Positions 60,808-64,000 of a stretch of 64,000 nucleotides of DNA are shown here, piece after piece. This stretch comes from Agreia sp. Leaf283 (lineage in GTDB: Bacteria; Actinomycetota; Actinomycetes; Actinomycetales; Microbacteriaceae): the NCBI RefSeq assembly GCF_001422485.1, contig NZ_LMNF01000001.1, positions 1,215,050-1,279,049 on the forward strand, given 5' to 3'. A model generated the notes under the pieces. That model was given only the letters and a program-made list of their open reading frames with translations. It was not told where the DNA came from and did no database searches. The position numbers and the translations under genes were made by a program. How positions within the stretch are numbered: the stretch's first letter is position 1; each line of letters starts with the position of its first letter.

Positions 60808-62172
60808 TCAGGCGTCGTAGTTCTGGATACTCCTGCCGTGGCTTCTGTCGGTCAGGCGGGCCAGGCGCGGCTGGAGTTCGGCGACCACTGCCGGGATGTC
60901 GATGGTCAGCACCTTCCTGCCCCTCATCAGAACGCGACCGGCGACGATCGTGGTGTCGATGTCGTTAGAGCGGGCGCTGTACACGAGCATGTTGGCGTAG
61001 TCGTGGATCGGCTGGTTGCGCGGCTCCGACAGATCGACGAGCACGAGGTCGGCCTGGCACCCGGGGGCGAGGCGTCCGATGCTGTCGCCGAGCTGCACGG
61101 CCTTGGCGCTCTTGACCGTGGCATGTCCCAGCACCTGGCGCGAGGTCAGGTAGGTCTGGTCCCGTTCGAGCGCCTTCTGAGTAAGCGCCATGAACGTCAT
61201 GCTCTCCCACACGTCGAGCGTGTTGTTCGAGGCGGCCCCGTCGGTGGCGAGCCCAACGGGGATGCCGGCCGACTCGAGCAGGCGCACGGGTGTGGTGTCG
61301 GGCCCGTGCTTCAGGTAGCCCTTGGGCGCGCTGCCGATTCCGATGCTTCCGGTGGCAGCGAGGAACAGCGGCAGGTCCTCCGCCACGATGCCGATGCCGT
61401 GCGCGATGAGCAGCTTTCCGTCGAGCAGCCCCGCACGGCGGAGCGTCTCGATGGGGGTGTGGCCGAAGCGCTCGCGGCTGTGCTTCATCTGGTACCGCGC
61501 CTCCGAGGCGTGGATGTGCACGAGGAGGTCGTTGTCGCGGGCCGCCTCGGCGGTCTTCGCGAGATCGTCGTCGGTCACCGTGTAGGGAGCATGCGGCGCG
61601 AGGGCGGTGGTGATGCGGCCACCGGCGGCTCCACGGTAATCGAGCGCGAATTGCAGCGATCGCTCCAGCCCGGCCTCGCCGTCGGATGAGAAGTAGGTGG
61701 AGCCGAGCACCCCGCGCAGCCCGCTCTCATCGGTGACCCGGGCGATGGCATCCATGTTGAAGTAATGGTCGGCGAACGTGGTGACGCCGCTGCGGATCAT
61801 CTCGGCGGCCGCCAGCCTCGTGGCCAGCTCGACGTCGTCATCGGTGAGGTTGACCTCCATAGGCCAGATGAAGTCGTTGAACCACGTGTCTTCGGGAACG
61901 TCCTCGGCGGCTCCCCGGAACATCACCATGGGCGAGTGCGTGTGGCAGTTGATGAAGCCGGGCATCGCGAGCATTCCGGATGCGTCGATCGTCTCGAGCG
62001 CAGGGATGGGTCGCTCCGAGGGCGGCCGGGATTCGGAGATCGATTCGATGAGGCCGTCGCGCACGACGATGGTCTGGTTCTCGGCGAAGTCGACCTCGCC
62101 GAGATCGTTGTGCACGAGCACGACCGCGTTGGTGATGACGAGGTCGGCGGGGGCAGGCTGCGGATCGGTCAT
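60808..62172 (-). CDS. Amidohydrolase, aromatic deaminase group, second paralogue
   Basis: The protein has 454 residues from ATG 62172 (AAGGAG site 7 bases before). The metal ligands are in FINCHTHSPMVMFRG, LVHIHASEA, IAHGIGIV and LATDGAASNN. The pattern WFNDFIWPMEVNLT is shared with the paralogue at 58515. This group includes 5'-methylthioadenosine/S-adenosylhomocysteine deaminase and guanine deaminase-like enzymes. It follows deoD by 29 bp in one operon, which favours a purine substrate. Confidence 0.88.
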   Translation of the reverse strand: MTDPQPAPADLVITNAVVLVHNDLGEVDFAENQTIVVRDGLIESISESRPPSERPIPALETIDASGMLAMPGFINCHTHSPMVMFRGAAEDVPEDTWFNDFIWPMEVNLTDDDVELATRLAAAEMIRSGVTTFADHYFNMDAIARVTDESGLRGVLGSTYFSSDGEAGLERSLQFALDYRGAAGGRITTALAPHAPYTVTDDDLAKTAEAARDNDLLVHIHASEARYQMKHSRERFGHTPIETLRRAGLLDGKLLIAHGIGIVAEDLPLFLAATGSIGIGSAPKGYLKHGPDTTPVRLLESAGIPVGLATDGAASNNTLDVWESMTFMALTQKALERDQTYLTSRQVLGHATVKSAKAVQLGDSIGRLAPGCQADLVLVDLSEPRNQPIHDYANMLVYSARSNDIDTTIVAGRVLMRGRKVLTIDIPAVVAELQPRLARLTDRSHGRSIQNYDA

Positions 62173-62201
62173 GATCATGCTCCTTCGGTGCGCGGGCGGG
62201 G

Positions 62202-62900
62202 CTACTGGAGCGCGGCCAGCGCGAACGACACCATGTCGGCGAAGGTGGCCTCGCGTTCGGCAGCGGTCATCTCGGAGCCCGGCAGGTCGCTGATCGTGCC
62301 GACCATCAGGGCGTCGAACTTCTCTTTGATCGCCACAGCGTAGAGCCCCGCCGCCTCCATGTCGATGCCGATCGTGCCATAGGCGAGCAGCCTGTCGACG
62401 AGCTCGGCGTCGGGGTTGTAGAAGCTGTCGGTGGTGAACAGCGGGCCCACGTGGATGGTCTTGCCCGTCGCCTCGCCGTGCTCGACGGCTTTGCGCAGCA
62501 GCGGGAACGAGGGCGCGTGACTGAGCGTGACGCCGGGCACCCACTCCGCGGTCATGTTCGAGTTCGTGTGCGCGGCCGAGGCGGCGACCACATCGCCGAG
62601 CTTCAGATACGGGGCGATACCGCCGATGGTGCCGACCCGGATGATGCGGGTCACGTCGTAGAAGCGGGCCAGCTCGGTCGCATAGATCGCCATCGAGGGC
62701 ATGCCCATGCCCGAGGCGAGTACCGAGATCGGCTTTCCGTTGAAGGTCCCCGTGTAGCCGAGGATGCCGCGCACCTCGGTGACGAGCTGCGGATCGTCGA
62801 AGAAGGTCTCGGCGATGAGCTTGGCGCGGCGCGGATCGCCGGGCATCAGAACGTCAGGGGCGAAGGCTCCGGAGTCGGCGCCGATGTGGGGAGTGGCCAT
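62202..62900 (-). CDS. deoD: Purine nucleoside phosphorylase, DeoD type
   Basis: This 232-residue protein has the hexameric PNP layout: MATPHIGADSGAFAPDVLMP, GDPRRAKLIAETFF (phosphate-binding Arg), ASGMGMPSMAIYATEL, and GIDMEAAGLYAVA followed by ISDLPG with the catalytic Asp. It splits purine nucleosides to base and ribose-1-phosphate in the cytoplasm. It lies between the second ABC permease and an aromatic deaminase gene, which ties the island to purines. The ATG at 62900 gives the exact family N-terminus. Confidence 0.94.
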   Translation of the reverse strand: MATPHIGADSGAFAPDVLMPGDPRRAKLIAETFFDDPQLVTEVRGILGYTGTFNGKPISVLASGMGMPSMAIYATELARFYDVTRIIRVGTIGGIAPYLKLGDVVAASAAHTNSNMTAEWVPGVTLSHAPSFPLLRKAVEHGEATGKTIHVGPLFTTDSFYNPDAELVDRLLAYGTIGIDMEAAGLYAVAIKEKFDALMVGTISDLPGSEMTAAEREATFADMVSFALAALQ

Positions 62901-62977
62901 GATGTGTCGTCTTTCTGTGTTGCGCTGATCGAGCAGGTCGCTCAGCGACCGTATCGAGATCGTCGGGGCGGGCGGGG

Positions 62978-64000
62978 TCAGCCGAGCTGGGATGGTGCGT
63001 AACGCGACAGCACGGCGCGCTCGGCGGCGCTGACCAGGCTGTAGAAGACGAGAGAGACGGCGGTGAGGATCGCGGCCGCCGCCCACAGGCCCGTGTAGTC
63101 GGAGTGCGCGCGCGAACTCACGATCTCATGGCCGAGGCCGTCGCCGGTCGCGAGCCACTCCGCGAGCGTGGCGGCCAGCACCGCCGTGGGGGCCGCGATG
63201 CGCGCGGAGGCGAAGATCGCGGGCAGCGTGTAGGGCAGCTGCAGGCGCCACAGCGTGCTCCAGACCGAGGAGTCGTAGCTGCGCAGCAGGGTGAACGCGT
63301 CGGCGGGAACGCGCTTCAGCCCTCCCTGCGTGTTGGCCAGCGTGGGAAAGAAGGTGACGATGGCGGTGATGGCGACGACACCTCCTAGCCCGCGGCCCAG
63401 TGCGAGAATCAGCACCGGTGTGAGCACGATGATCGGAACCGAGCGCAGGGCGACGGCCACGGGTGTGAGCACACGCTCCACGATGGGAAAGAGCACGAAC
63501 GACACGGCAGCGGCAATGCCGATCACGAGCCCGGCGATGTAGCCGACCCCCGCGTGCACCAGGGTCACGCCGAGCGCGTCGAGCATCACGGCGCGGTTCT
63601 CGCCCGCGTCTTCGGCGGTGAACAGGTAGGTGTACACGTCGATGGGCGACTTGCCCACGAACGGCGACATGTCGAACACGATCAGATACGCCCACCACGC
63701 GGCAAGGATCACGAGGATCGATCCGACCGTCCAGGCCGCGGCGCGCAGGGCCCGGGTTCCGAGCGACCCGCGCACGGCCGGCGCCGCCTGCTGGGCGTTC
63801 GAGATCGTGGCCGACCACGGGGTGAGCCAGCGGCGCAGCAGGCCGAAGAGGCCGTAGGGCACGGCCGCCATCAGGGTCGCGATCACGGCGACCGACCACA
63901 CGCGGGCCAGATCGAGCGACATCAGGCCGTTGATGAGCAGCACGCCCAGACCGGCCTTCGCGCCGATGAACTCGCCGAAGATGGCGCCGAGCACGGCCGC
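62978..64000 (-). CDS. SsuC/TauC-like ABC permease with two fused permease domains, partial
   Basis: The gene continues beyond the right edge. The visible 341 codons hold the end of one BPD_transp_1 domain (GAIFGEFIGAKAGLGVLLIN near the edge) and a full second one (about the last 250 residues, with IVTFFPTLANTQGGLKRVPA in the EAA loop). Fused double permeases of this class occur in importers of sulfonates, pyrimidine precursors and riboflavin. It is upstream of deoD in the same direction (77-bp gap). Its binding protein and ATPase must lie outside the window. Confidence 0.9.
   Translation of the reverse strand, partial: AAVLGAIFGEFIGAKAGLGVLLINGLMSLDLARVWSVAVIATLMAAVPYGLFGLLRRWLTPWSATISNAQQAAPAVRGSLGTRALRAAAWTVGSILVILAAWWAYLIVFDMSPFVGKSPIDVYTYLFTAEDAGENRAVMLDALGVTLVHAGVGYIAGLVIGIAAAVSFVLFPIVERVLTPVAVALRSVPIIVLTPVLILALGRGLGGVVAITAIVTFFPTLANTQGGLKRVPADAFTLLRSYDSSVWSTLWRLQLPYTLPAIFASARIAAPTAVLAATLAEWLATGDGLGHEIVSSRAHSDYTGLWAAAAILTAVSLVFYSLVSAAERAVLSRYAPSQLG

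Noticed and set aside
62930-62960. GGTCGCTCAGCGACC palindrome before deoD as operator
   Set aside because: It resembles common dispersed GC repeats and lacks a clear promoter context; too weak to list as a site.
1-64000. Prophage, integrative element or secondary-metabolite cluster
   Set aside because: No integrase, phage structural genes, NRPS/PKS, terpene or RiPP core genes were seen.

Overview
The window is a 64 kb stretch of a high-GC chromosome from an actinobacterium, most likely a member of the Microbacteriaceae. The reasons are strong G/C bias at third codon positions, many GTG starts, dense 4-bp ATGA/GTGA overlaps between genes, many genes that appear to be transcribed without a leader (a TANNNT box 6-8 bases before the start codon), genes typical of that family (DUF6458, DUF222/HNH, DUF3140, AztABCD), and a heavily over-used hexamer GGATGC/GCATCC. 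I see no rRNA, tRNA, CRISPR array, integrase, transposase or prophage. The content looks like a normal accessory-rich chromosomal segment of transport, regulation and catabolism.

Layout. 1-5000: end of a membrane protein, a Lon-substrate-binding-domain protein, then a GntR regulator divergent from a DUF1989 / flavin reductase / orphan ABC lipoprotein operon. 5000-7930: a CopB-type copper ATPase with a CsoR-like operator, and two small stress-type proteins. 7913-12920: a zinc uptake locus aztA<>aztB-aztD1-aztC-aztD2 around one Zur box, with two different AztD-like proteins. 12989-24500: VOC protein, hydrolase, a 37-aa membrane peptide, lrp/ald pair, SbcCD, PhzF, a class A beta-lactamase-like lipoprotein and small hypotheticals. 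24525-34800: lipid acyltransferase, PLP enzyme plus methyltransferase, LysR, three aldo/keto reductases, CNNM/HlyC membrane protein, and a TetR-controlled DUF1304/quinone-oxidoreductase pair. 34950-47700: DUF6458, a Ser/Thr kinase, an MprF-like aminoacyl-phosphatidylglycerol synthase overlapping an esterase (a likely lipid modification/de-modification pair), a MacAB-like efflux operon, a degenerate EAL-DICT protein and a CDF transporter. 47700-49860: a DUF222/HNH gene enclosed by two sets of CTGAGCCTGTCGAAGG-type repeats. 49855-64000: a proline-rich membrane protein followed by a purine/nucleoside-type uptake and catabolism island: a complete BMP-type ABC importer, three amidohydrolases, a GATase-like protein, a creatininase-like protein, DeoD purine nucleoside phosphorylase and part of a second ABC importer.

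How the genes work together. Metal homeostasis is prominent: copper export, zinc import, CDF efflux. The 3' island is the most coherent candidate for an incompletely described pathway. The importer operon runs leftwards from 57.64 kb. A tightly overlapped GATase-like / deaminase / creatininase-like operon runs rightwards from 57.76 kb, with palindromic operators between them. A convergent permease-deoD-deaminase operon faces it. I infer import of a purine-like nucleoside or base, phosphorolysis, deamination and amide hydrolysis; the real substrate cannot be read from the sequence. Two near-identical-architecture 59-bp palindromic repeats, three kinds of short intergenic repeats and several perfect hairpins mark the ends of convergent genes.
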